A DNA stretch of 64,000 nucleotides, from contig NZ_CP007481.1 of assembly GCF_000632985.1 (NCBI RefSeq), positions 806,001 through 870,000 of the forward strand, given 5' to 3'. This DNA comes from Neorickettsia helminthoeca str. Oregon. Lineage in GTDB: Bacteria > Pseudomonadota > Alphaproteobacteria > Rickettsiales > Anaplasmataceae. The notes beneath the pieces were generated by a model. It searched no databases and was not told the origin of the DNA. It worked only from the letters and a program-made list of their open reading frames with translations. A program made the translations under genes and the position numbers. Position 1 is the stretch's first letter; the number at the start of each line of letters is the position of its first letter. Positions 1 to 9,123 of the stretch are shown piece after piece.

Positions 1-5
1 GTTCT

Positions 6-2159
6 ATGACTCCTGACCTTTCACCTGACATAAAGCAAGAAGTGCAGCTTTTTTTAGAGCAACAAACTCTCAATCCTCAGGAGTTTAACTATGACAGAGC
101 GCTACTTCTTTTAAGAAAAAGTGCTGACCACAATAGAGGCATCACCTGGAACGTAGATGATGATAGAAATATCATAACGAGGACTTTAGTAGACCCATCA
201 CGTCCTTCTTTTTCTCCGAATGACTACGCGCAGCAAGTGGCGAATCTATATAGAGCTGCTGTGGACATCGTAAAAAGCTTACCTCCTGAATACAAAACTT
301 CCAGCGCAAAAGCAGATGTAGTAATTACACAACTCAATAAATCAGCGATCCGATGCATACAAACCGCCATCACCCTAGAGCATGAAGAAAGTTGTGAGCG
401 ATATCTAAAAAGGCACAATGGAGAAGTGATCGGTGTACTGAGAAATGTATTACCCCAACGGTACTCTATAAATGAGATCCAATCCTTACTAAGAATCGCA
501 GAAGGATATACGTCTTTGGGTGATGCGAAACATTATGCAATAGAAACCATAACACCAATTACAGGTGACAGGATTATTATCCAAGCTGATTATCCAATAG
601 CCGGGCTAACAGAACCTCAGAAAGAGAGTCTGCAAAACTATTGCAATGAAGACTGGTACAGAGCACTCCACCCTATAGAGCAAGGACTATTTCAAAGGCA
701 CAAGGACGCTATACTCAGTGGAGAACGAAGTGTATCCACTGTTCTAAGATCAATACCATGTCTACGCAATGCGTACTACAAGGAAGTAAAAGAGGTCCGA
801 AAGAATCCTGCTGGTCTTGACACCATCACAGTGCTCAATAGCTATATACATAGCGCGGCATTATCAGGCACGCAGAAAGATAAGGAAACCAGAGAGGAAG
901 TAGCACAAAGGAATTACAAGCAGTTATGCACTAGAGTCCCTGATCGCAACATCGATATAATGACGCTATGTTCAAGGGTTCCAGGACAAGCTTTTCTCGA
1001 GAGACATTTCCCAAAACTAAGTTCCACTATCTTCGATACACACATAGTAGATACAACAGCTGCAGCAGTCCCGGAAGAGAATCTGATAATTATTCCGACC
1101 AACATACTAAGGTGTATAAGTAAAAACACTATCAAAAAATCATGTAAAGCTGTTTTCAGTGGCTACATATCAAACCACTTGCTCGAGGAAAAAGAAGGAT
1201 TACAGGATCTCGTCAAATACCTCACTAAAGACCCTAGTTTCTTGGATAGGGGTAATGCTCTAAGAGCGGCCAAAGTAGTAACATACTCACTTGAGGATCC
1301 AAGGGAAAAAATGCTCGCACTCGAAGTGATAGAGCTCAGGAGATTATCCCTCAAACAGAGCGGCTGGCGTGGTAGATTTAATTCCTTTATTGAAATAATC
1401 ACAGCACCTTTCAGGAGACAACCAAGAAATAAAAATGCAAGAATAGCCGGTATGCTTACGACTCTCTGGAACAAAACACAACCTGACAGATGTCTTGCTG
1501 TCTCCTGTAAAAGTGGGAAAGACCGCACTGGGTATGAATCAATGCTAGCTGACTCACTTGGTATCAAAATGCAAAACCCAGATTGTACTATACCAGAAAT
1601 ACAGTCATTGATAGCAAAATCTGCACACATACAGTTTTTAGCATCAGGTGCCGGAGGTAAACCTGGGTGTTTCGGGTTGAAAGGTGTAGCAACAGACGAA
1701 TTCGGTGGCGCGGCAGGTACTATAAATTCCTCTCTATTTATAAGAGCTGCAAGAACAAGCAGTAAGATCAGCTTAGACAAGCAAGCTGTAGATCCGGCAA
1801 CCAACCCAGAGTTGTATATTCTTCTCGCAAAAATTAACAATGAAATTACTGAGGGAGGTGAAATCCAGCGTGGAACTTCAGAGACGACCTCGCTACTTTC
1901 TATTTCGAGTAATAGGAGAGCCAGACTCAGCAGTGAATCATTAGATAGGATTTCGTTATTTGTTGATTCGGATGACGTATTGACGGAGGAAGAATTTCTT
2001 TCTTCCGACACGCTGGAAAGTCAACCTTCCAGCAGTTCAGGCAGCGCAGGATCTGGTAAGGAACTTAGCAGTAGGATTTCTTTGGATACATCAGATCCAG
2101 AGTCGTTGAGTAAAGTTTCACCGGACAAAAAGGGAAAAGAAAGTGCCCCTGGGAAGTAA
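6..2159 (+). CDS. SopB/IpgD-like phosphoinositide phosphatase candidate (secreted effector?)
   Basis: A 717-residue protein without signal peptide or membrane segment. Residues 501-509 read CKSGKDRTG, the Cx5R phosphatase loop (C501, R507) in the form found in SopB/IpgD effectors and close to the CKSAKDRT loop of host inositol-polyphosphate 4-phosphatases. About 40 residues later comes a stretch around IQFLASGAGGKPG that resembles the block following the loop in that family. If active it would dephosphorylate phosphoinositides or inositol phosphates, probably in the host cell. The last ~100 residues are rich in Ser, Asp and Glu and end in a basic tail, as in many secreted substrates. The rest matches nothing I recognise. 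The ATG lies 5 bases from the window edge, so the true start may be further upstream. The motif is clear; activity and secretion are inferred. Confidence 0.6.
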   Translation: MTPDLSPDIKQEVQLFLEQQTLNPQEFNYDRALLLLRKSADHNRGITWNVDDDRNIITRTLVDPSRPSFSPNDYAQQVANLYRAAVDIVKSLPPEYKTSSAKADVVITQLNKSAIRCIQTAITLEHEESCERYLKRHNGEVIGVLRNVLPQRYSINEIQSLLRIAEGYTSLGDAKHYAIETITPITGDRIIIQADYPIAGLTEPQKESLQNYCNEDWYRALHPIEQGLFQRHKDAILSGERSVSTVLRSIPCLRNAYYKEVKEVRKNPAGLDTITVLNSYIHSAALSGTQKDKETREEVAQRNYKQLCTRVPDRNIDIMTLCSRVPGQAFLERHFPKLSSTIFDTHIVDTTAAAVPEENLIIIPTNILRCISKNTIKKSCKAVFSGYISNHLLEEKEGLQDLVKYLTKDPSFLDRGNALRAAKVVTYSLEDPREKMLALEVIELRRLSLKQSGWRGRFNSFIEIITAPFRRQPRNKNARIAGMLTTLWNKTQPDRCLAVSCKSGKDRTGYESMLADSLGIKMQNPDCTIPEIQSLIAKSAHIQFLASGAGGKPGCFGLKGVATDEFGGAAGTINSSLFIRAARTSSKISLDKQAVDPATNPELYILLAKINNEITEGGEIQRGTSETTSLLSISSNRRARLSSESLDRISLFVDSDDVLTEEEFLSSDTLESQPSSSSGSAGSGKELSSRISLDTSDPESLSKVSPDKKGKESAPGK

Positions 2160-2190
2160 ATGCAGATAAGTTCATCAAGTTATTGAGTTC

Positions 2191-2637
2191 TTATTTCTCT
2201 CCAGGGCTCCTTTCTATCTCACCAGCTAGTTTGTCGAGTATCGCATTGATAAAATTCGAGTCTTGCATCGGCAAGAATAACCTAGAGAGAGTTACATACT
2301 CGTCTATCACAAGATTCTTTTGCTCTAAACCGGTAAGCCTCAGCTCAGAGATAGCAACCCTCAGAATAGATAGTTTCAGATTATCTATTCTATTGATATT
2401 CCAGTCCTCGGAAAGAAATCTTTCTATCACCTGAGCATCTAATTCCAGATTGGAAAAACATAACTCAAGCAATGGATCGAGGAGTGTTGGATCATATTTC
2501 CTCATATACGACACATCATGCAAATCCAATGCCTTCTTAAGCAGGACATTTTGATCTAAATCAGAGAAATAGCTCGAGTAACATACTTCCACAGATAAAA
2601 GTCTTGCAATTCTTCGTTTACTAAGCATTTCGGTCAC
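2191..2637 (-). CDS. nusB: Transcription antitermination factor NusB
   Basis: A 148-residue all-helical protein of normal NusB length. It binds boxA RNA with S10 (NusE) and keeps RNA polymerase processive, mainly on rRNA operons. The N-terminal KRRIARLLSVEVCYS and the C-terminal VIDEYVTLSRLF...FINAILDKL blocks are the recognisable family signatures. It begins with GTG directly after the maf stop codon, so the two genes are translationally linked; an ATG three codons later is an alternative start. Confidence 0.85.
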   Translation of the reverse strand: MTEMLSKRRIARLLSVEVCYSSYFSDLDQNVLLKKALDLHDVSYMRKYDPTLLDPLLELCFSNLELDAQVIERFLSEDWNINRIDNLKLSILRVAISELRLTGLEQKNLVIDEYVTLSRLFLPMQDSNFINAILDKLAGEIERSPGEK

Positions 2638-3234
2638 TCACGAAAGATGAGATTTAACCTGTTGACGCACATTCACGGATTTCAGAAGTGAGACCACTTC
2701 ATACGCAGGAAGACCTACGACATTGAAATAGGATCCCTGCATCGATATCACAAAACTCTGAGCAATCCCCTGTATCGAGTAACCTCCTGCCTTTCCTATT
2801 CCTTCCTTACTGGTTAGATAGAAATCCACCTCCTCATCAGAGAGTCTTTTGAATTTTAGTACTGTCATAGTAACCCTCTGTCGCACCTCGCCTGAACTCG
2901 TCACTAAACAAATCGAAGTATAGAGTCTATGTTTTCTACCACTAAGCATCTCAAGACAGCATCTGACATCGCTATCAGAAAGAGCTTTCGGTAATATCCT
3001 CCTGCCACACGAAGCTACTGTATCCGCAGTAATGATGTTCTCGAGTGGATAAGCTTCCCTGAGTTTCAACGCCTTTTCCAAGGCCATCCGCTTGACGTAT
3101 GACAATGGAATCTCCTTTTTCTTCGGAGATTCATCTATCTCAGGGGAAACAACACTCTTGGGAAAAAGTCCCAAAACACTCAGTATCTGAAGTCTGTGCT
3201 TTGAAGAAGAGCCAAGGATAAAATCAGAAGTCAT
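2638..3234 (-). CDS. maf: Maf-like nucleoside triphosphate pyrophosphatase
   Basis: A 198-residue Maf/HAM1-fold protein. These enzymes hydrolyse non-canonical or modified NTPs (dTTP, UTP, m5UTP in YhdE/YceF types) to monophosphates and PPi, and have been linked to septum control. Visible motifs: N-terminal ILGSSSKHRLQIL (the SxSxxR phosphate site), the ADTV block near residue 71, and the conserved C-terminal GSYFNVVGLP. The TGA stop touches the nusB GTG start, suggesting a two-gene unit. Which Maf subfamily it belongs to cannot be read reliably. Confidence 0.85.
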   Translation of the reverse strand: MTSDFILGSSSKHRLQILSVLGLFPKSVVSPEIDESPKKKEIPLSYVKRMALEKALKLREAYPLENIITADTVASCGRRILPKALSDSDVRCCLEMLSGRKHRLYTSICLVTSSGEVRQRVTMTVLKFKRLSDEEVDFYLTSKEGIGKAGGYSIQGIAQSFVISMQGSYFNVVGLPAYEVVSLLKSVNVRQQVKSHLS

Positions 3235-3301
3235 AACAGAGAATCACGCACCCATGTCTAGAGAGGCACACTTATGTAAAAATTAGGATATCCAGAAAAG
3301 A

Positions 3302-3583
3302 TCACTTCTGTGGCTTCCATTTTGCCGGTCCCTCCTTGGAATCCTCAGGACGTCTTCTACGGAAACCTTCCCTTTCGACGATAATTCCCCTATTTGTGTC
3401 GTAATGGAGCGACATTGCTACAACGACCTTATCACTGAGAATGATTTTAATTTTCTTTCTGCGCATCTTGCCGCAGGAATGAGCTAGTATTTCCTTTCCA
3501 TTTTCAAGCCTCACCCTGAATTCAGGTCCGCGCAAGACTTCGATCACTTCCCCTATGAAACGCTTTTCATCTTCTTTGGGCAT
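3302..3583 (-). CDS. infA: Translation initiation factor IF-1
   Basis: 93 residues with the S1/OB-fold signature of IF-1 (FRVRLENGKEILAHSCGKMRRKKIKI and GDK-equivalent SDKV). IF-1 binds the 30S A site and helps IF-2 and IF-3 select the initiator tRNA. The protein is about 20 residues longer than the E. coli form because of a basic, Pro-containing tail (RRRRPEDSKEGPAKWKPQK). It lies 67 bases upstream of maf on the same strand. Confidence 0.9.
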   Translation of the reverse strand: MPKEDEKRFIGEVIEVLRGPEFRVRLENGKEILAHSCGKMRRKKIKIILSDKVVVAMSLHYDTNRGIIVEREGFRRRRPEDSKEGPAKWKPQK

Positions 3584-4001
3584 ATTTATTCTTCTTTTTC
3601 CCTGACATAATAATTTCTCATAAATTCAGCGTGACCCTACCTAACACGCAGTAAATTGGGTAGCACACCGTCGCACTGAAGAAGGATTCAATCCTATCTA
3701 TCAGGATACTGGTTAATAGCAGGATTAACAATCATCTTTGTGCCACTGCAATGAAGTATTTAATATTTCTGTAATAATCACATGATAGCGGAACTATCCT
3801 GAATCATCTGTGAGAGTTTCCTGGAATCGTAAGAAGTGAGAAGTGCCGTTCTTAGGAATACACATCTAGAATAATACTACAAATAGCTTCTTGACTGCAT
3901 GCTTAGTTCTCGGAGGCAACACCTCTGTTCAAAGTTGTGAATTGCGTTTAATCACATTAGGATCTAGTATTGAATTGCTCTTTTTTCTATCGTTTTCGTG
4001 T
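3584..4001. other. Intergenic region between divergent infA and a thioredoxin-like gene
   Basis: 418 bases with no convincing ORF or RNA fold. It must hold the promoters for infA (minus) and the downstream gene (plus); one sigma70-like candidate for the latter is listed separately. A plus-strand extension of the downstream reading frame to 3891 exists but gives a sequence unlike the family, so I treat it as untranslated. Confidence 0.5.
3942..3970 (+). promoter_or_regulatory. Candidate sigma70 promoter for the thioredoxin-like gene
   Basis: TTGCGT (3942-3947), a 17-base spacer, then TAGTAT (3965-3970). A start near 3977 would leave a leader of about 25 bases before the ATG at 4002, which supports the shorter gene start. 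Motif match only. Confidence 0.4.
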
Positions 4002-4532
4002 ATGGTGAGAATGAATACTCCACAGGCTTTGATAGGTTCTGCAGCTCCACAATTTTCCATCGCGTTTAACGGATCGGTGTACTCGTTATCCAGCATCGCT
4101 GGTTCCTCAGGTACGTTGGTCATGTTTATTTGCAACCATTGCCCCTACGTAAAGGAAATAATAACGAATTTAGTAGAAGACGTTAAACTAATGCAGGCCA
4201 ATGGTATAGGAGTGATCGCGATAATGCCAAATGATTTTATCGCCTATCCAGAGGATTCACCGGAGAAAATGATAGAGTTCGCACGTTCGAATAATTTTTC
4301 TTTTCCATATGTCCCGGACGTCAACCAGGAAGTCGCAAGAAAATATGATGCGGTCTGCACTCCTGATTTTTTTGGCTTCAATGATAAGTTGGAATTACAG
4401 TACAGGGGGCAGTTCATGGACAAGGAAACTGGGACACGGGATCTTTTCAATGCGATGATCGAGATTGCAAAGACAGGGAAATCATCAGCACCACAGAAGC
4501 CTAGTATTGGGTGCTCAATAAAGTGGAAATAG
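4002..4532 (+). CDS. Thioredoxin-fold / AhpC-TSA family protein
   Basis: About 176 residues from the ATG at 4002 (a second ATG follows at 4011). The sequence begins with a peroxiredoxin-like GSAAPQF...FNGSVYSLSSIAG block followed by LVMFICNHCPYVKE, where the CNHC pair sits at the thioredoxin active-site position. Later MPNDFIAYPEDSPEKM and PYVPDVNQEVARKYDAVCTPDFF fit the cytosolic 'thioredoxin family protein' group. It probably reduces disulfides or peroxides; the substrate is unknown. No signal peptide. It is followed 29 bases later by the cation antiporter. Confidence 0.75.
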   Translation: MVRMNTPQALIGSAAPQFSIAFNGSVYSLSSIAGSSGTLVMFICNHCPYVKEIITNLVEDVKLMQANGIGVIAIMPNDFIAYPEDSPEKMIEFARSNNFSFPYVPDVNQEVARKYDAVCTPDFFGFNDKLELQYRGQFMDKETGTRDLFNAMIEIAKTGKSSAPQKPSIGCSIKWK

Positions 4533-4561
4533 TTTTTTAGATATATCGGTACACCCCTCAA

Positions 4562-6286
4562 ATGATCAATGATGGTAACGCTTTATTCGAAGTAATAGCT
4601 CTGCTTTCCACTGCTATACTGATAGTCTCGTTGTTTCTGAAGTTAAATATCAGTCCAATCTTGGGCTACTTTGTCGCCGGAGCCGCTATTGGGACGCATG
4701 GTTTTAAGATAGTTGAATTCTCTTCAGCTATGGAGGTTTTCGCAGAATTCGGGATAGTCTTTCTGCTTTTCCTGATTGGGCTGGAGCTGACACTGGATAG
4801 AATCATGTCGATGCGACGGCATGTATTTGGGCTAGGAACATTACAAGTCATAGTCACTGCAGCGGTGATAGTGTTCATCTGCAGAATGTTCGGAATTAAT
4901 TCAAGTGCATCCATCATAATAGGATGTGCTTTTGCCCTCTCATCGACAGCAATCGTCCTCCAAGTTCTACAGGAGACCGGTATGAAATCGAATCAGGTTG
5001 GTAGGCTATCGATAGCAGTACTCTTGATGCAAGACTTCACGGTAGTGCCATTGCTCGTTTTTGTGGCACTTCTAGGAAATAACGCACCACAGAATCTTCT
5101 ACTACCTATTACCATGTCCCTCATTAAGGCAGGTATTGTCTTGCTTGGAATTTTCATTGTAGGCAGATTGCTACTCAGACCTTTCTTTAAAATGATCGCC
5201 TCTACTAAGAGTAGTGAGCTCTTCATTGCAACAACATTGCTGATAGTATTAGGTGCAGCATACATAACAGAAAAGTTGGAGTTGTCTATGGCTATGGGTG
5301 CTTTCGTGGCCGGACTGCTGCTTGCTGAGACAGAGTATAGACATGAAGTGGAGCAAGTAATATTTCCATTTAAGAGTCTATTGTTGGGATTGTTCTTCAT
5401 GACCGTGGGTATGTCAATTGACCTTAGGATACTCATCGAGAACATAGATCTAATAACCGGTATAGCGCTAGCTTTAATGCTTCTTAAGGCATCGATTATA
5501 ATAGCATTAGCAAAATTGTTTGGATTCAAGACAGGTCCTGCTATAAATGCTGGTTTGCTCTTAGCACAGGGTAGTGAATTTGCACTTATCCTCTTCAAGT
5601 TAGAGACAAGCATGACAGTCCTGGACACACACCTTGCTAATGTATTAGTCTCGGCGGTTACTATGAGCATGGCATTCACGCCACTTTTCTCGAGCATTGG
5701 GAGCATAATTGCAAATAAACTAGAAGCTCCAGATAAGAAAATAGAGGAGGCCGAATTGATACAGCTGATGCGTGCCAGTGTGACTGATATAGACAATCAC
5801 GTGATCATTGCAGGATTCGGCCGCGTAGGAAAAATGGTGGCCCGAATGCTATCTGAAGAACAGGTGAATTACATCATCATTGATATCGATTCCAAAGTAG
5901 TAGATAAGGCTCAACGTGAAGGTTTCCCTATCTTCAGGGGTAACATAAATAAGCTTGCCACATTGGAGGCAATTGCTGTCGATCGTGCTTCGACTGTTGT
6001 CCTATCCATGCAGAACGAAGTTACAAATAAAAAGGCTATTAAGTTCATCAACGAGCATTTTCCTCATGCGACTATCGTGGCACGCGTTTCCGATTTCTCA
6101 GATATCAAGACGCTTAAAAAGCTGGGCGCACATAAACTGGTCCCAGAAACATATGAAACAGGTCTGCAGATAGGCGCTGAAGTCCTACAGTCTGTAGGTT
6201 TGGGTTCTTTTGCAATTGCTTCGCTCAAGGAGCGCTTCAGAGCAGGTGATTATGCAATCCCTAAGGATGTCGTGAAAGAAGAATAG
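4562..6286 (+). CDS. CPA2 monovalent cation:proton antiporter, KefB/KefC type
   Basis: 574 residues: an N-terminal transport domain of about 11-13 hydrophobic segments (residues ~5-385), with AFALSSTAIVLQVLQE and the AFVAGLLLAETEY block typical of CPA2 exchangers, followed by a cytosolic TrkA-N (RCK) domain from ~410. There HVIIAGFGRVGKMVARML is the Rossmann glycine motif for NAD(H) and IIIDID the acidic end of beta-2. It most likely exchanges K+ or Na+ for H+ at the inner membrane under nucleotide control. The extra C-terminal TrkA-C domain seen in some relatives is missing. Confidence 0.85.
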   Translation: MINDGNALFEVIALLSTAILIVSLFLKLNISPILGYFVAGAAIGTHGFKIVEFSSAMEVFAEFGIVFLLFLIGLELTLDRIMSMRRHVFGLGTLQVIVTAAVIVFICRMFGINSSASIIIGCAFALSSTAIVLQVLQETGMKSNQVGRLSIAVLLMQDFTVVPLLVFVALLGNNAPQNLLLPITMSLIKAGIVLLGIFIVGRLLLRPFFKMIASTKSSELFIATTLLIVLGAAYITEKLELSMAMGAFVAGLLLAETEYRHEVEQVIFPFKSLLLGLFFMTVGMSIDLRILIENIDLITGIALALMLLKASIIIALAKLFGFKTGPAINAGLLLAQGSEFALILFKLETSMTVLDTHLANVLVSAVTMSMAFTPLFSSIGSIIANKLEAPDKKIEEAELIQLMRASVTDIDNHVIIAGFGRVGKMVARMLSEEQVNYIIIDIDSKVVDKAQREGFPIFRGNINKLATLEAIAVDRASTVVLSMQNEVTNKKAIKFINEHFPHATIVARVSDFSDIKTLKKLGAHKLVPETYETGLQIGAEVLQSVGLGSFAIASLKERFRAGDYAIPKDVVKEE

Positions 6287-6382
6287 CCCAGAATGCTCTG
6301 TGAGCGGACCACGTTGATTGGGGCATCTTCCATGAAACCGGGTAGCACGACTCTTGTGGAATAGGGGTCTGCACCAGGCTTG

Positions 6383-7942
6383 TTATTCCCATTCAATTGT
6401 AGCTGGTGGCTTCGATGTGATATCGTAAACGATCCGTGATACTTCTTTCACTTGATTCGGTATTTTAGTTGCAATCTCATTCAAGAACTCCAAGAAGAGG
6501 ATCTTATCCGAAGAGTCAGACTCGAATGGATAAGCACTAGCTGTCATTCCATCTCGGGAAGTCACTGCACGGACGGCACAGACGTAATTATACGAACGTT
6601 TATCACCCATTACCCCAACCGAGCGAATTGGTAGTAGAACAGTAAATGCCTGCCATATTTTCGAATACAGGCCATACCTTCTCATTGTAGAGAGATATAT
6701 ATCATCGACATTCTGTAGGATTCTTACTTTTTCCTCAGTAACCTCACCTAGGATTCGTATTGCAAGGCCTGGCCCAGGAGAAGGATGTCTCATCAATATC
6801 GTTTCATCCACACCCATGTTACGACCAATAGCTCTGACTTCATCTTTGAATAATAATCTAAACGGCTCGAGTAATTTGAGCCCCATTTTTACTGGTAGTC
6901 CACCAACGTTGTGATGGGATTTTATCGCATGGCTACCACTGACACCTGATTCAACGATATCCGGATAAAGAGTACCCTGCAGCAAAAACTCCACATTTTC
7001 TATGGTACTCGCTTTACTCTCGAATACGTTAATAAAAGTTTCCCCGATTATTTTTCTTTTTTCTTCTGGTTCGGTGATACAGGCAAGTCTATCAAAAAAC
7101 TGATGAGATGCAGATATCACCTCCAGAGGAATCCCCAACAAAAAGAATGATTTTTTTACTTCATCGACTTCATTTTTTCGCAATAGTCCTGTATCGACGA
7201 AAATGCAGTGCAACCTCGAACCTATAGCCTCATACATGAACTTCGCTGCAACTGTGGAATCGACACCTCCACTGACTGCTGCTAGTACATGCGATTCCCC
7301 GACACTTTGTATAATTTGTCGTTTCTCCTGATTGGAAAAGATCTGTAGATCCCAGGTATTAGCTGCTCTGGAAATTTCTATAAAATTCCGTAGAAGGATC
7401 TCACCGTTCTCGCTATGTGAAACTTCAGGGTGAAACTGGAAGCCGTAAAGTTTCTTCTGATCATTCGCAATCACTGCGAATTCACAATCTTCTGTTCTTG
7501 CAATCCCTCTAAAGCCATCTGGGACCGTCGCCACTGTATCACCGTGACTCATCCAAACCGTAAAACTACGCTCCTTGATATTCTCAGTAATTAAGCTTTC
7601 CCCTGTAATTTGCAGTTCCGCTTTACCGTATTCGCGTTTTTCACCAGAAACCACTCTTGCACCAAAAAAATCACTGATCAGCTGTTTGCCATAACAGATC
7701 CCCAACACCGGAACACCATATCTAGAATTCACATCTAGGATCTCACTTACCAAATCTCTATAGTGCACATACTCATCAATGGATTTATGACTGCCAGACA
7801 AAATTATACCCTTCATTGCACTAGAGAAGACAAAGCCCTCAGGAGAATAAATCTGGGAATAACATTTATTCTCCCTCAATTTTCTGGCAATAAGTTGAGT
7901 AAACTGGGAACCTAGATCAATTATTGCTATTTGTGATGTCAT
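6383..7942 (-). CDS. guaA: GMP synthase (glutamine-hydrolysing)
   Basis: 519 residues, full length. It aminates XMP to GMP using ATP and glutamine, the last step of guanine nucleotide synthesis. The class I glutaminase domain comes first, with GICYGKQL carrying the nucleophile Cys and FQFHPEVSHSENG the His-Glu pair; then the ATP-pyrophosphatase P-loop AAVSGGVDSTVAA, and the C-terminal dimerisation domain ending in ITSKPPATIEWE. Stands alone on the minus strand. Confidence 0.97.
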   Translation of the reverse strand: MTSQIAIIDLGSQFTQLIARKLRENKCYSQIYSPEGFVFSSAMKGIILSGSHKSIDEYVHYRDLVSEILDVNSRYGVPVLGICYGKQLISDFFGARVVSGEKREYGKAELQITGESLITENIKERSFTVWMSHGDTVATVPDGFRGIARTEDCEFAVIANDQKKLYGFQFHPEVSHSENGEILLRNFIEISRAANTWDLQIFSNQEKRQIIQSVGESHVLAAVSGGVDSTVAAKFMYEAIGSRLHCIFVDTGLLRKNEVDEVKKSFFLLGIPLEVISASHQFFDRLACITEPEEKRKIIGETFINVFESKASTIENVEFLLQGTLYPDIVESGVSGSHAIKSHHNVGGLPVKMGLKLLEPFRLLFKDEVRAIGRNMGVDETILMRHPSPGPGLAIRILGEVTEEKVRILQNVDDIYLSTMRRYGLYSKIWQAFTVLLPIRSVGVMGDKRSYNYVCAVRAVTSRDGMTASAYPFESDSSDKILFLEFLNEIATKIPNQVKEVSRIVYDITSKPPATIEWE

Positions 7943-8095
7943 CTATATCGCACAAGGGAACAGGCAAATTATATTCCCGAGCAACATCGAAATCCAGCGA
8001 AACAACATTGATCCGGACTTCTAGAAATATCTCAGAAGAATAAAGAACATGGGATAAACGTAGATACTCTCAACGTTAGTAACTTTATTAAGCGA

Positions 8096-8854
8096 TCAAC
8101 TACTCCTGAGAACTGAAAGTATTTGTTCAACAATAGGATTGTATATACTTGCAATTTCAGGATCCAGAACTGGAGGCACAGCGCTATCGCCTGAATGTGA
8201 AATCTGACTAATGAATGGCACTCTACCCAACACCAGCATGGAAACTGAAGAGGCAAATTCCGTGACATTTCTTTTCTCACCGATGATATATTTTTCCCCT
8301 GTAATTGAGTCCATATAACTCATATTCTCGACAATACCTAATACTGGTGCCCCTAATTTCCGGAACATCGCATTTGCTCTCGCGACATCTTTAAGTGCGA
8401 CCTTCTGCGCAGTGGTAACCAGTATCACACCATCTGGATAAAATTCATTGCAAAGCGTGATATGTACATCTCCAGTACCAGGAGGTGTATCGACTATAAG
8501 GTAATCCAATTCATTCCAGAGCGTATTCAAAAGAAAATTATGCAAAATTTTGGATAACATAGGTCCACGCCATATGATCGGTGCATCTGCATCCACCATT
8601 GCACCCATTGAAATGTATTTTAGGCCGAACTTTTCCAATGGAATCAATTTCTCCGTTTCACTCATAGAAACCCTCACATCCGCGCCGAGCATGAACGAAA
8701 GTGAAGGACCATGAATATCTGCATCTATTAGACCAACCCTGCTCCTCTGTGCCAACAGGACAGCAAGATTCAGAGCAATTGTAGATTTCCCAACACCACC
8801 CTTCCCGGAAGCGACTAACAGTAGTTTGGAAACGTTCGTGATCGCTTTTTTCAT
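8096..8854 (-). CDS. Mrp/ApbC/NBP35-family Fe-S cluster carrier ATPase
   Basis: 252 residues of a MinD-like deviant-Walker ATPase: LLVASGKGGVGKSTIALNLA is the GKGGVGKS P-loop, followed by GLIDADIHGPS, the dimer-stabilised DYLIVDTPPGTGD and ENMSYM. Members bind and pass Fe-S clusters to apo-proteins. The N-terminal DUF59 domain present in many Mrp proteins is absent, as in several Rickettsiales homologues. I could not identify the usual CxxC cluster-binding pair near the C-terminus, so how it binds a cluster is uncertain. Confidence 0.85.
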   Translation of the reverse strand: MKKAITNVSKLLLVASGKGGVGKSTIALNLAVLLAQRSRVGLIDADIHGPSLSFMLGADVRVSMSETEKLIPLEKFGLKYISMGAMVDADAPIIWRGPMLSKILHNFLLNTLWNELDYLIVDTPPGTGDVHITLCNEFYPDGVILVTTAQKVALKDVARANAMFRKLGAPVLGIVENMSYMDSITGEKYIIGEKRNVTEFASSVSMLVLGRVPFISQISHSGDSAVPPVLDPEIASIYNPIVEQILSVLRSS

Positions 8855-9070
8855 TGCTTTAGGGGCTCACAGTAAAATCGATTTGGCATATAAGTATATC
8901 ACATGGGTCGACCTACATGTGTTTTTTGAACTTCATACAAAACATAAATCACCTAGAATAGGCCTAATGCTTGCATAGTTGATTTCTCAGCTGTATTAAT
9001 CTTTAATTAAGTGAGGTCAGATACTATCGACTTTTTGGTATACGTAGGTTTGGCTTGTGTGCTTTTATTT

Positions 9071-9089
9071 ATAGAACTCTGAGTTCTAT
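9071..9089. promoter_or_regulatory. 19-base perfect palindrome upstream of pal
   Basis: ATAGAACTC-T-GAGTTCTAT: nine-base arms around one central base, 34 bases before the pal start codon and just upstream of the AGGAG ribosome site. The size and symmetry suit a dimeric repressor operator; alternatively it is a leader hairpin. No regulator is identified. Confidence 0.45.
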
Positions 9090-9123
9090 TTAAACTTAGA
9101 TTTGGAAAAATACAGGAGATAAA

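Noticed and set aside
1163-2011. 282-residue open frame opposite the SopB-like gene
   Set aside because: Runs antisense to a protein with a recognisable catalytic motif, has no ribosome site and no family features; it reflects codon bias of the plus-strand gene.
4993-5796. 267-residue minus-strand frame within the antiporter gene
   Set aside because: Shadow of the antiporter; no motif and no ribosome site.
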